DNA of 64,000 nt, taken from Adineta vaga (taxonomy: Eukaryota > Rotifera). A program made the translations under genes and the position numbers. This document shows positions 51,437-62,755 of the stretch, piece after piece. Under the pieces are notes generated by a model, which saw only the letters and a program-made list of their open reading frames with translations, was not told the DNA's origin and did no database searches. The stretch covers positions 6,944,001 through 7,008,000 of the forward strand of contig CP075493.1 of assembly GCA_021613535.1 (NCBI GenBank), in the 5' to 3' direction. Position 1 is the stretch's first letter; each line of letters opens with the position of its first letter.

Positions 51437-52160
51437 ACTTTCTTGATAGATACAAAACGGCATGCCGTGTGCACCAACACTCACGTCGCGTTGTCTCATT
51501 TCGTTTGTTCCGTTCTCGGCGCGGTTCGGTTTCGCTCTACGCGCTTTTAATCTTTTTGCCCCTTCACCGTGTACGTCTATGTGTATACACGAGTGAGTAT
51601 GTGTGTGTGTATGCTCGTTTCTCTCTTTGTGTATGTCAGCTATTGATTCTTTACAAATACACACACGCATGCGCGCTTGCATATACACTCACATACACAT
51701 AGAGACGATGATGGGAAGAGGGACACATCGAGAAGGTGGGTGGAAGAACGATTGAGAAAAAAGAGGGAAAGACAGAAGATCACCTTCTTTGTGCATATAT
51801 ATATAAATCTTGCCACACAAAATGACTGTTATGCTGTTTATTTGATATATGACTGTCGGGGGGTAAATGTAGTCTCGCATTTCGTTCCATTCCGATGACG
51901 CCAACGATGACGCTTGCTCGAGACATATTTCTGCGCAGTTACGGAGAGATGATTTTTTCCTTCCTATATATATCTATCGTTTATTTTTTATATTGCTTCC
52001 TTTTCTTTTTCTTATCAATACAACAACTACTCTAACTCTCATAGGTTTCTTTTGCCATCATACAAATGTATATGCATATATGCATCCATCTCCAGAGACC
52101 GTGAAAATATGCCATGCTTCACTGCTATAGAGAGTTGATCGGTCGATCTAGTGCTCGTGC

Positions 52161-52178
52161 ATATATATATATATATAT
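52161..52178. repeat. (AT)n microsatellite
   Basis: Alternating AT run bounded by GC at both ends, forming a perfect palindrome (GCATAT to ATATGC). Confidence 0.75.
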
Positions 52179-52227
52179 GCATGTATGGAAGTTCACCAAA
52201 GGCACCAGTTAAAGAAGAGAGAGAAGG

Positions 52228-52252
52228 AGAAGAAGAAGAAGAAGAAGAAGGA
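52228..52252. repeat. (GAA)n microsatellite
   Basis: About eight GAA units; a nearby CATGCATGCATG palindrome lies at 52257-52268. Confidence 0.75.
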
Positions 52253-53054
52253 GGCTCATGCATGCATGAAAGCACGTCGTCGTCTTATCATCAATTCATC
52301 AATACTACTCGTGAAACTCGGTTGAGTAAGAAGAGTAGCGCAGCGGCCGATCTAATGAGCAACGTTTCTATTTCACGCTCCAAAGAAACAGATTTTAAGC
52401 ATTGTGCCCGCAAGAAATTCCATCTCGACATTGCAGCAAGCATGAAAATACTCTTCTCTTTTCCTCTCTCTCTCTCTATATATATATATATGTGAACATA
52501 TGCATATGGCATGATAGAGAAAAAAAGGTAAATCGACAATGAGAAGCAAAAGAATATAATGATGACTAGTGTAATCATTTTCACTATTCCAATGGATGAC
52601 ATGCATTTGATGAGCATCAGTCAAGTGAATGCGTGTTATATTCGTGTTCATTTCGATTAAAAGACTGAATATATGTATGTGAAGATGTTGATGATGGCGA
52701 TGACAGCCGAATCATGATTATCGTACTTCCCGAGTGACTTAATGAATGAATCAATTGTAATAGATGTGTCTCAATAAGAATGACATACACGGAAGGTATG
52801 TCGTCAAGTATTGTAATATGCCTACTACTACGTAGTTCTCTTACTTTGTTCATATGATGAATCAATTGATCGTTTAAACTATACATGAAAAGAAATATTC
52901 ATTTTTACTTTAATAGAATGCGAAAAAGAATAGTAAACTATATTATATGAATTAGAATTGAATAATACATTTCTTTTATTATTCAATCATATATCCATTT
53001 ATATTTGATAATGACTATTTCAATTAACACATTGTATTACTTCTAATTTTATAG

Positions 53055-53117
53055 ATGTCGTCAAAAAAAAATCTAGAACAACCTATCGAATGGATACGTC
53101 AAAATACCAATCGATGA
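53055..53117 (+). CDS. Short upstream ORF before IBA57
   Basis: Twenty codons starting MSSKKNLEQPIEWIRQ and ending TNR before TGA, directly behind an acceptor-like TTTTATAG and 45 bp before the IBA57 ATG. If the mRNA starts at this acceptor, it would be the first ORF and could limit IBA57 translation. It may also be chance. Confidence 0.3.
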   Translation: MSSKKNLEQPIEWIRQNTNR

Positions 53118-53162
53118 TAAATAGCAAAAAAGAGTCAGTCATCACGTCATTTCTTTGAAAAA

Positions 53163-54182
53163 ATGTTAAAAAACTTGTTTTCTTTGAAATCATATTATCG
53201 TTTTCATCATTGTACAGCTATATCACTAAATAATCGTGCTTTAATACAAGTTCATGGTGATGATACATCGAAATTTTTACAAGGATTGATTACAAATGAT
53301 ATTGAATTTTTAAAAACGACAAATGCTCTCTATAGTATGTTACTCAATGCTCGTGGAAGAATTTTATATGATATGATTATTTACAATCATCAAATAAATA
53401 AATCATCATATTTAATTGAAATATCTCAAAATGCTACTGCAGATTTTCTTCGTCTTTTACGTATGTATAAACTTCGTAAACAAGTCAATATTGAAGATGT
53501 CACACAAAAATATCAAATATGGTCATTATTATCATCTCGAAAAGAATTTGTTTCGACAATAGATGATTTTCGCGAAACATTGAATTTTAAAACACGACAA
53601 GGTTTAATCATTGGTCAATCAGATCCACGACATGCTAGTCTTGGTATACGTCTTATTACTGAACGTCAAACACAAGTTACTGATCTCATCGATTCATGTA
53701 CTGTATCCAATGATCTATCGGTTTATAAACGTTGGCTATATCGACATGGAATCGCTGAAGGAACTGAAGATATTCCTCCAGGTGAATGTATTCCACTTGA
53801 ATACAATATAGTGTTTTTAAATGGTGTTTCATTCAGTAAAGGATGTTATATAGGACAAGAACTAGTTGCACGAACACATCATACTGGTGTCATACGTAAA
53901 CGTTTAATGCCTGTTCAAATTGAAAATTATGAAGAATTATCCAAAAGTTTTGATACTAAAGCAAATGATTTAACAATTATTAATGAAGAAACGAAGAGAC
54001 GTGCTGGAAAATTACGTACATCTATTGAACAAGATGGCATTGCTTTAATACGTTTAAGTGAATGGAAAAATCCCTTACGCATTCAAAATGCTGACGTTTC
54101 TATTAAACCTTCGATACCTAATTGGTGGCCACCACTCGATGAAGCAACGAAACTTGAAATGAAACTAGATCATGTTAGTTAG
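53163..54182 (+). CDS. IBA57: Mitochondrial iron-sulfur cluster assembly factor IBA57
   Basis: An intronless ORF of 339 residues, in the usual range for IBA57. It belongs to the GcvT/YgfZ folate-binding fold and acts with ISCA1/ISCA2 in maturing mitochondrial [4Fe-4S] proteins. A basic, hydrophobic N-terminus (MLKNLFSLKSYYRFHH) suits a mitochondrial presequence. Family blocks are LIQVHGDDTSKFLQGLITND, LLNARGRILYDMIIY, IPPGECIPLEYN and the signature FSKGCYIGQELVARTHHTG, which contains the conserved Cys near residue 228. AATAAA about 75 bp after the stop is a likely poly(A) signal. Lack of introns is notable here but not unique in the window. Confidence 0.93.
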   Translation: MLKNLFSLKSYYRFHHCTAISLNNRALIQVHGDDTSKFLQGLITNDIEFLKTTNALYSMLLNARGRILYDMIIYNHQINKSSYLIEISQNATADFLRLLRMYKLRKQVNIEDVTQKYQIWSLLSSRKEFVSTIDDFRETLNFKTRQGLIIGQSDPRHASLGIRLITERQTQVTDLIDSCTVSNDLSVYKRWLYRHGIAEGTEDIPPGECIPLEYNIVFLNGVSFSKGCYIGQELVARTHHTGVIRKRLMPVQIENYEELSKSFDTKANDLTIINEETKRRAGKLRTSIEQDGIALIRLSEWKNPLRIQNADVSIKPSIPNWWPPLDEATKLEMKLDHVS

Positions 54183-54255
54183 AAAAAAAACGAACAAATT
54201 TCATCGATATGTTTGTTCATTCACAAATGATTTTTTTTGTATTTATTTTCTTTTC

Positions 54256-54265
54256 TTAATAAAAT
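54256..54265 (+). terminator. Poly(A) signal of IBA57
   Basis: TTAATAAAAT about 75 bp after the stop codon, followed by a T-rich stretch. It is only some 20 bp from the stop codon of the convergent gene at 54283, so the two 3' UTRs must overlap or be very short. Confidence 0.5.
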
Positions 54266-54282
54266 GTTTTTTTTTCTCTTTA

Positions 54283-55556
54283 TTAGTCATCATGACTGAT
54301 ATTTGAATCGGACTGTTCTTGATTGATATTCCTTTCGGCATACGCATTATTTCCACGTGGTGTAGTTTTATTTGAATTTTGTTGTAAAAAATGTTTTCGA
54401 CGACCTTTCTTTCGACGAACTAACAATTCACCAGTTTTTCGTACGAGAATTTCACAATGAGCATTCATATCGAGTGTTTGACCTATTTCTTTTAGAGTTT
54501 CAATTAATGTACCTAAATTCTCTGCTATCCATGTATTTCCTAAACAATGACAAACTCATTATTGTTCTTATCTCAAGTTGATTAACTAGACCTGATTTTC
54601 GAGCATAAATGATACCACCCGATGACGAGAGTGTTTCCATTTCGGGTGTGTACACCACAGGTGTTGGAAAGCATAGAGGCGGTGGTATATCCGATTTTTG
54701 CGAACCATATCCACAACCCATTGGTACGGATGTTGCATTACATTGCGGTGTAGTTGGTTGGAAACAGCATCGTCGACCGTTATTAATCCAATATGATTGT
54801 GTAGGAAATTGATTGTTTGGTATGTTATAAGAATAACAATTTGAATTCATTGGTTTTTCACTTGATGGAAGATTTGTCATTGGTTCATTGCGATAATTAT
54901 GATTATTATTATTGTTATTATTTGAATACGATGTTGTGGATGTATTTTGAAAAAGATACGTATCTATAGGTTTGATAGATTCTTGTAACTTTGTATCGTT
55001 GATCTTCGGTGAATGAATATAGAAAATACTTGAAAATTGTATCAAACTTTCAGAAAGATAACATAATTCTTCTGATAAATTCTGATATAAAGAACGTGTT
55101 TGATCAACTCGAAGAAATTCTGCATTCTACATCATATTCAAAACAGAAGTTATTAGTTTATTTCTATCATGATACTATTACTTTCACTTGTAATAAAAGA
55201 TTATAAAAATAATTATTGATTGTACGAATATGTTTGATAATTAAATTCAAATCTTGCCATTCTAGATCATTTAATTGATCGATACAGATTTGTATCGATC
55301 GCCATATATGTACAGGATCAAGATTTATTGTTAATTGAATTGTTCGATTAGGAAGATATTCTTCAATAAGTCTATTTATTAACATATCAAAAAGAGATGC
55401 AAGTTGTTTAGCATAGTCACTACGTAAGTGAAAGAGTTCAATAAAATGTTCATTAAAATTTATATTCTTATGACAAGTAGTTTGAATATTTAGTGTTAAC
55501 TCTTGAATGTATTGTACTAATTTACTCGATACTGATTCAATCTGTTGATCGAGCAT
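54283..55556 (-). CDS. Unrecognised protein with helical N-terminal half
   Basis: Three exons (55182-55556, 54592-55126, 54283-54539) in consistent phase give 388 residues. The first 150 residues look all-helical (QQIESVSSKLVQYIQELTLN, FHLRSDYAKQLASLFDML, RTINNYFYNLLLQVK) and faintly resemble an F-BAR-type coiled-coil. A low-complexity middle follows, with an Asn run and a Cys/Pro-rich patch (RRCCFQPTTPQC). A conserved-looking module ends the protein (WIAENLGTLIETLKEIGQTL, CEILVRKTGELLVRRKKGRR). No signal peptide or membrane segment was seen. Function unknown. It lies head-to-tail with the Moonraker-like gene, separated by about 160 bp. Confidence 0.6.
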
Positions 55557-55719
55557 GATAATGACAGGAAAAAAAAGAATTAGATTGAAATCAATTTATC
55601 GCGCTTAAGATTAATATACATTTTATTAAGTCTCCTATTTATTTGCTTCAAATCTACAAAGAAAGAAAGAAAGAAGGTAAGCAACACACATATGAAAATT
55701 ACAAAAAAGAAGAATAGAA

Positions 55720-58603
55720 CTAATCATCATCATCAGTATCAGATGAACTGTATCGTGCAGCTTTTAATGATCGAGCCGACAATTTCATTGTATCAGCAAT
55801 ATCATCATCGTCATCGTCATAATTACTAGCAACATTACGATTTTTACTTCGTGATTCATCAAAATCGGTTGAATAAATTTTTTCTCCTGTTTTTGTACTT
55901 AATAATAAATCATCGTCTTCATCATCGTCATTCTCATTGGATTCTCGTCGGAAAGACTGCTGTTGTTGCTGATGTCTTTTTGATATTGAAGAAGATGTTG
56001 AGGAATCAATATCACGATCTGAAACTTGATCGACTTCATCGTATATTGAACTTGGTTTCTTAACAATAATAGTTGGTTTCAGTATAATTCCCGGCGGTGA
56101 ATGAGTACGTGCTGATGATGATGAAGATGATCGATCTCTTGCCAATGTTCGTTGTTCAAATGCTGCTGTAGTAAAACGACCTGTACCTTCCATCGGTGAT
56201 TTTCGACGTGGTATTTTTCTATCATCTTCCGAACGAGAGATTTTACTTTCAGTATTTAGATCTTCTTCAAAACTAGAAGTATTATATTGTTCAGGTGGAG
56301 GTGAAGGTGATGATGATGATGCTTGTTTTCGACGAATCTGTTGTGGTGGATGACGATGTGGTTGAGATGGCGGTTTAATTCTTTTGTCAACATCAGCTAA
56401 TGAAATTTCATGACCAAGTAATTCATTTTCTACTAATTTCTGACTCAATTCAACAGTTAATAATTCAACTTCTTGAACGACAGTCAATAAGGCTTCATCG
56501 AGTAAAAATTCCGATAATCTAAAAGTCAAAAAAATTATCTAAATCTATCTATTCTTTGAAAAAAATAAAGATTCGAACAAACCTATTAATAACTTGACAT
56601 GGATCAAAATCTTCGTTCTTAGCTGATTCTGTTCGTTGTAAATAACTTCGATAATCTTTTCGATAACGTTCAATTTCTCGTATTTTACCAGAATTCAGAC
56701 CATACAATCGAATTTGACCTCGTGATGAAGATGACGTTGTCGTCTGTTCAAATGCTTGCTTATCTTCATTTGTTTTTGTCATAAAATCATCAATTGTGTA
56801 TTCATATAGTGGTGTATGTATCTGAACATCTTCTGATACTGTCTTTTTTGGTGAAGATTCTTTTTGAAATCGTACGGTTCGTCGAGTTGTTGTTTCATTT
56901 TCAAATCGATTTGTCTTATAATTTTGAAGACGTTGTCGAATTTGAGACATTTCATCTTCCCATGTAGATATCTGTGTTTGATAAACATCTATATTTACTC
57001 GACGAGCATGTTCTTCGGGTGTTTCAAAAACTTCAAAATTAGTTGTTGGTTGAATTTGTTGAGCTTGTCTGGGCATCAGCATTTGTAGAACACGTCCAGT
57101 GATTTCATCATCAGTTAAACGATTATCCACAAGAAACATTGGAATTAATGTACGTGCTCGTTCAATTTGTTTCGATAGTTCAACTCCAGTATAATTTGCA
57201 AGAAGTTGCGGAGCTAGTTTTACTAAAATATGATCAACAGTAAAACGTGAATGAAATGGTGTTTCAATAGACGACGCAGATTTAACAGATGGTAATGGTG
57301 AATGACTTCGTGCTCGAGTTTTCTGTTGTAAAGATATTGTTGGACGAGTAATAGAAGATGCATCTGTATGTGGTAAACGTATTGACTCAGCACTACGTGG
57401 TCGCAAAACAGATGGTATTACTCGTGGTTTTCGTTGTTTATGTTGTTTCTTTTTCATTAATTCATTGTAGATAGCTGGTAAAAGATGATTTGTAGGTTTC
57501 GATCGATTTTCAGTTGTTGGTTGTGAATTAATAGTTTTCGATGAAGGTATACGAAGATAGGATGGATCAATTTGTAATTGAGATAAACCAAGTGCATAGT
57601 TTGTATTCGTTAACGTTTCAAGAACAGAAAGAATGGCCGTGAAAAGTTGTTGAACAGGTGCATCTTGCTGTTTCATTGGAGCTTCATTAGCAAGTGTTTC
57701 AACAGCAAGTAAAATTGCTTTATAAGCATTGAGATGACGATGACTAATTCGAGGCTACGAAGAGATAGAAGATCAAATGATTTTCAAAAGTCAACATCGA
57801 ATTTTCACAATACAACATACTAGATTAGCATCTGGTTGACGAATATCATGAAGGATTTGTTTGAGTTCTTGATGTGCATTATAAATTGCTCGTGAATCAC
57901 GTTTTATTCTTTCACGTTTAAGTCGTATTCGACGTTGTTTTTCTTGTTCCGTTTCATCGATAATATTCTCTCTTGCTGGTGGATGATGTAAAATACGTAA
58001 TTGTAATAGAAGTTGATCATGTACATCAGTTACTTCATTTTGTCTCAATGGTTCTTCTGAACGAGCAAAATGAATTGGTACTGGTGTCATTTGAGATCGA
58101 TGGGATTCATTAGTATACGTTTTCTTAATAGGTACTGATCTTTTTGGAGCTGACGCTGAACGTACTGATGATTTTTGTGAACGTTGTACTGGTGGTTGTG
58201 AAGGACGAACATTTCGTTGTTGAAATGATTGTTTTGTAGAATTTTTTTCATTTAATTCTTTTTTCCATCGATCTTCTTTCAATTTTCGTTGTGCTAAAAA
58301 TTGATACATATGCAGTTTATTTGCATCAATTGATTGTAATTGAGGTAATGATGCTGATGAATAATCGATGCGAGGAATTGTTTGTTGTAGAACATGTGGA
58401 GCTCGACCGAAAGAAATCGGTGCTGGATGTGTAACATTGATAAGATTAAGAGGAGAAACAAAAGCATTCTCATGAAATTGAAGATAATTATGAGGTAAAT
58501 CACTGTTCATTTGAGTTGGTTGAAACATGTTCACTTCTTTCTGAATTAGATTTAGATGGAATGGAAAGAAAGAGATCATCAGTGTTGTCTCGACGACGAA
58601 CAT
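55720..58603 (-). CDS. Moonraker/KIAA0753-like centriolar satellite protein
   Basis: Three exons (57821-58603, 56583-57754, 55720-56518) encode up to 917 residues (human KIAA0753: 967). In vertebrates this protein forms a complex with OFD1 and FOR20 and is needed for ciliogenesis. Matches by pattern are the helical EQEKQRRIRLKRERIKRD with YNAHQELKQIL, and the C-terminal block DPCQVINRLSEFLLDEALLT followed by VVQEVELLTVEL, which fits the family's conserved end. Between them are disordered Arg/Ser-rich stretches and a coiled coil (DEMSQIRQRLQNYK). The tail after the conserved block is long, acidic and Ser-rich. The start may be the internal Met at 58528 (MFQPTQMNSD), since an acceptor-like AATTCAG lies 15 bp before it; that would give 892 residues. 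The gene is real; the family name is probable. Confidence 0.75.
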
Positions 58604-59963
58604 TCAACATCGAATGGAAGAAAGATATGATAGAGGACGCTTTCGCTGAGAATATCGCCACAAAGCATACAACCAAGTATTGTGCTTGTCAGGCCGAATA
58701 ACGACATACATGTACAACTCGAAAAGACGTTTCGAGTATTAAACTTTTGAATTCGAGTTTTAAACTTTTCAACTTGAGGGTGTGCGTTGGTGGGTGTGGG
58801 TGTGGGTGTTAGAAGGTAAGCAAGAACGTGTGGAGGTTGAAAAATTTAAAACTCGAAGCTTCGACTTCTAGATATAAGTTTAATACTCGAATCGAGTTAA
58901 CGATTTCTACACTACTCGCTTTTTCAAACGAAGGAAAACGTTTTCAATGTTGTTTATTCAGTGATTTAGAACGAAAAAGAAGTTTGCAATAGTCTCATGG
59001 GCGATGTAGATGAATAGCTTCTCTGTTATACAATTAATTAAAAATTAGATGGTTATTAATTCAGAATGATCAGATTTTTATATTTGTCAGCTTCTCAAAT
59101 GTTTATCCATTCTATCTCATTCTTTATCATTAAATGTTTCAAAACATTTGAATGTTATAAACTGTACACAACTGATTATTATCTTAATGTAAATTTTGGT
59201 ATGAATTAGAGCGATTGATCAAATGCAGCGCATCGAAAAAAAAATGAAGGAAGGTGTAAGTAAATATCGGTGCATAGTTTAAATAACAGTAAAGATAAGT
59301 GGCCTATTGTACATTTTATTTTATTCTTGCGTTCTCCGATCATTTCTTGTGTGCTGGCTGATTGATTCAGTCATTGTTCATTACTATTAGTTTTCGCTGA
59401 AGGATCAAATATTAAATTGAACGATATCAATTTCAAGGCTTAGGATTTAGAGAAGATTCATACTGTAACCACATCCTAAAACTTATATTGTACAATACAA
59501 TCATTTCTGATGTCTACTACATATAAACTCAAAACGTTTTCCGATGAAAATACACTATTTTCATAGTATTTCACGTTCACCATATTGCTCTTTGAAATTA
59601 AAGTTGATTATACTTTTTGCGAAAAGATTTCAATTACGGCAACCATTCTTCAAATCAACATCAAGCTATGAAAACGCAAATACTTCATTTAACGTATGGT
59701 TTTAAATAAAATCGTTAATATTGTATAGATATTCATATGGAGTATCATAAAAGGCTATTTTTTTAATTTTACAGAGTTCAGCTTTGTTAAATGTCTTTGT
59801 CAAGTTAGTGAAAAGTACCTGATGTTCTATTGGTGCAGAGTAACGTATCACATGTAGCAGTATGATTCATCAATCTTGAAGAAAAACAAAACAAGGAGAA
59901 GCAGTCATTTTATTGTTACGTTACGCAGAGCAGAGTATCTGCTGAGCAATTTTTTCAAATACA
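58604..59963. other. Divergent intergenic region with a foldback element
   Basis: 1.4 kb between the Moonraker-like and TMEM243 genes. It contains an inverted-repeat structure with a telomere-like core (58731-58891, listed separately). The remainder is AT-rich with no gene seen. Confidence 0.5.
58731..58891. repeat. Foldback inverted repeat enclosing telomere-like repeats
   Basis: Left blocks 58731-58746 (TTCGAGTATTAAACTT) and 58752-58772 are found inverted at 58876-58891 (16 of 16) and 58837-58857 (20 of 21). The loop holds a G-rich stretch, 58777-58810, with GGTGGG TGTGGG TGTGGG TGTT. It could be a small nonautonomous element or a relic of a chromosome end. Confidence 0.7.
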
Positions 59964-60478
59964 ATGGCATCTAATTCACCATATGCTGATCTTGTTGATC
60001 GGCCACTTTTTGGTGAAACGAGATCTCGAGTAAGATATTGTTGAATTTCTATGCCTAGAATCTTAAAATTATCTTTTTATCTTTCTAGGATCGAATATCA
60101 TTTATGATTATAACAGCCGTTACAACTGTCTTTGTTCTTGTAAATAGTTTGTTTCCAATGAATAATTGAACATCGTATCATTAATTGAGGTTTTTTTTGT
60201 TTCTCTAGGCAACATTTGTTGGGATGTTTCTTTTTAAACATATCAGTGTAACTCATATCTTTTTAAATATCTGTCTTATACTTCTTCTTGGTTCACATTT
60301 GTGTCTAGTAAGTTATTTTTACAATATTTTCAATGAAACTATCTATTAATCATCATTATAGGCATTTTGGTATCGGTCAGGTGAATTAGAACCACGTTTT
60401 CGGAATATGTTATTTTTCAATACAGCAATTATTATATTACTATGCATTTGTGCTAATTTAATCATAAGTGGAAAATAA
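59964..60478 (+). CDS. TMEM243: TMEM243-like four-helix membrane protein
   Basis: Four exons (59964-60029, 60089-60139, 60209-60307, 60362-60478) encode 110 residues, against 118 in human. Family blocks are DRPLFGETRSRDRISFMI near the N-terminus, then WYRSGELEPRFRNMLFF and LLCICANLI at the end. About four hydrophobic helices are visible. The function of this small conserved protein is poorly known; the human gene was named in connection with drug resistance. The start matches the family N-terminus. Confidence 0.88.
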
Positions 60479-61083
60479 TTTTTCTCCTAGTTCCATTGTA
60501 GATATTGACTATGTTCGATAAATGAATTAAAATAAAAAAGATTTTCGTTTGAATTAATACATCAAATGATATTATCAAATGGTGAACTACTTAAGCGAGT
60601 TAAAACCGATGAAAATACGTTGAGTACGGATTCATCACTACTATTGATCGAAATGAGACATGACAAGTCAAAGAAGTATTTTCTTATGGGTATAGTCATC
60701 CGATAAAATATGATGTTGAATAATGCGTAAAGGTATGTTCGTCATTTGAGAAACTGTTTGCATTCATTTTTTTAAAGAAAATAATCGTTGTAGTTGTAAT
60801 GAAGCATAAATAGAAAGATTATTTTCGGTTAAATATATTTCGAATTATTCAAATATTGACATATATCAAGCATTTTGTTTTCTTTTTCGTTTTTTAAAGA
60901 TTATATATTTTTTTAAATAATCATAATGCTAAGCATAACTAAAACTTTTTTCTTATTATAAAAAAAAACAATAAAAAGAAAATGTCATACTGCTACAAAT
61001 CAATGACTAAAGGTTTCTTTTTTTTAGACCGGGAGCGATGAAAGGATCAACTAAAAATAAGTTTTTATATATTGATTGATAAC
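60479..61083. other. Convergent intergenic region between TMEM243 and MDH1
   Basis: 0.6 kb, AT-rich. AATTAAAATAAAAAAG about 50 bp after the TMEM243 stop is the likely polyadenylation region. No gene was seen. Confidence 0.5.
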
Positions 61084-62461
61084 TTAATCGGAGCTTGTTG
61101 CTTTGGTAGCATCATTTTTCTCTTCAGATAATTCTTTTTGTGTCTTCTCGAGCATTTCACGTGACCAATCATCAATTTTTAATCCTTGTACAATTGAAAT
61201 TTTACCATCTTTAATTTGTACTGGATAACTAAATACTAAACCTTTTTCAATATCGTATGAACCATCACTGATGATACCCATTGAAACCCATTCATTCTAG
61301 AATGGATACATACATTTCATATAATAAAAATGAAATAGAAGTTTTATTTTTATCTTACATCTTTTGTTCCTTGCCACCAATCACGCATATGATCGCAAAT
61401 GGCTTTAGCTGCTGACATAGCACTTGAAAGTTTACGTGCAGCAATAACAGCAGCACCACGTTTTTGTACGGTCTAATAAAAAGAAAAGAATAGCAACGAA
61501 GTGCTTTTTATTTATTATTCAGCTGTATTCTTACTGAAACGAAGTCATTCTTAATCCAATTGTCATCTTTAATAGCATCATAAGCTGGTGTATCTTTACC
61601 ATTGACATTGACTGTTGCTGAGCGAACATCGGGAAATTGTGTTGAAGAATGATTACCCCAAATGATAACATTTTTAACATTTTCAGGCGAGACTTTCAAA
61701 CGATTTGCGATTTGAGCTTTAGCACGATTATGATCTAAACGTGTTAAACAAGTAAAATTCTCTCGTGGAATTGATGGAGCATAATGAGCTAGAATATAAC
61801 AATTCGTATTGGCTGGATTACCAACAACAAGAACCTAATTGTTAAACAAAATTGAATGCTTTAAATAAATACAAAAACAAAGATAATATTTTACTTTAAC
61901 ATTTTTCTTGGCAAATTTATCAAGAGCAGTTCCTTGTGATTTAAAGATTTTTACATTAGCATTGAGTAAATCTTTACGTTCCATGCCTTCTTTACGTGGC
62001 ATAGCACCAACAAATAAAGCAACATCAACGTCTTTAAAGGCTGTTTCTTCACTATCCGTTGGTATTGCTCCTAAATAAAAAATAGTTTTATAAAATCAAA
62101 TAGATAATTTCATTCATCTATTTAATCTTACCCTTAACTAAAGGTAAACTAGTGTCTTCAATTTCCATAACGACACCTTGAAGTACGCCCATCATCGGTG
62201 TAATATCGAGTAAATGAAGAATAACACTCTAAATAAATCAAAGGATTCGTCTTCAAATGAAATCATTCTAATAGCAAAGAAAGAACTCACTTGATCTTTT
62301 CCAAAAACATCACCGTTACAAATTTGATGAATTAATGAATAAGCAATTTGACCGGCAGCTCCGGTAATAACAATACGAATTGGATCTTTAGTTTTCTATT
62401 TAAACAGATACAAGAAAATTATTGATTTTTCTTTTTCTTTGTTTCTTACTGATGAAGACAT
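61084..62461 (-). CDS. MDH1: Cytosolic malate dehydrogenase
   Basis: Interconverts malate and oxaloacetate with NAD(H) in the cytosol, as part of the malate-aspartate shuttle. Seven exons (62450-62461, 62291-62395, 62132-62228, 61895-62070, 61535-61834, 61359-61472, 61084-61296) encode 338 residues (human 334). The NAD-binding loop is [13 protein letters not shown]. Substrate and catalytic motifs are [40 protein letters not shown] and the active-site His in [13 protein letters not shown]. No presequence is present, which fits the cytosolic enzyme. The first exon holds only MSSS. The C-terminal tail is slightly longer than usual and Lys/Glu/Thr-rich. It shares a 0.3-kb divergent promoter region with TM2D3. 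Confidence 0.97.
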
Positions 62462-62755
62462 AATTTGTTTCTAGTTATGTAAAAATCTAAAAGTTAAATG
62501 AATTTTAAAGTGATAGAAGAAAAAGTATATACGATGGTTATTTATAGAAGAAATGGAGTAAATATAATTCGTACCTAGAAGAAATACACAAGGCAAAAAG
62601 CGGCGAGAAAGAGAAAACGAAATTATTTTACAAATGATCTTGATTGGTTTTTGTATCAACCAATAAATGAATCTGTTGCATCGAGCACAAGCTAACTGAA
62701 ATATGTTGGTCTATCTTATTCATCGGTCTGTGTTTTTCTTACAAACAATGAACTA

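Larger units (their letters stand above)
48892..53054. other. Long gene-free, microsatellite-rich region upstream of Pax
   Basis: 4.2 kb, the largest stretch without a recognised gene. It appears less AT-rich than other intergenic DNA here and is full of short GA/TC, CA/TG, ACAT, GAA and TA repeats. Overlapping ORFs on both strands from 49.0 to 52.9 kb follow these repeats and look low-complexity. It could be the cis-regulatory region of the Pax gene, since IBA57 on the other side is a housekeeping gene. No ncRNA structure was identified. Confidence 0.5.

Noticed and set aside
49017-52886. Many overlapping ORFs of 60-134 codons on both strands upstream of Pax
   Set aside because: They follow microsatellites and low-complexity tracts, overlap each other on opposite strands, and show no domain or splice structure.
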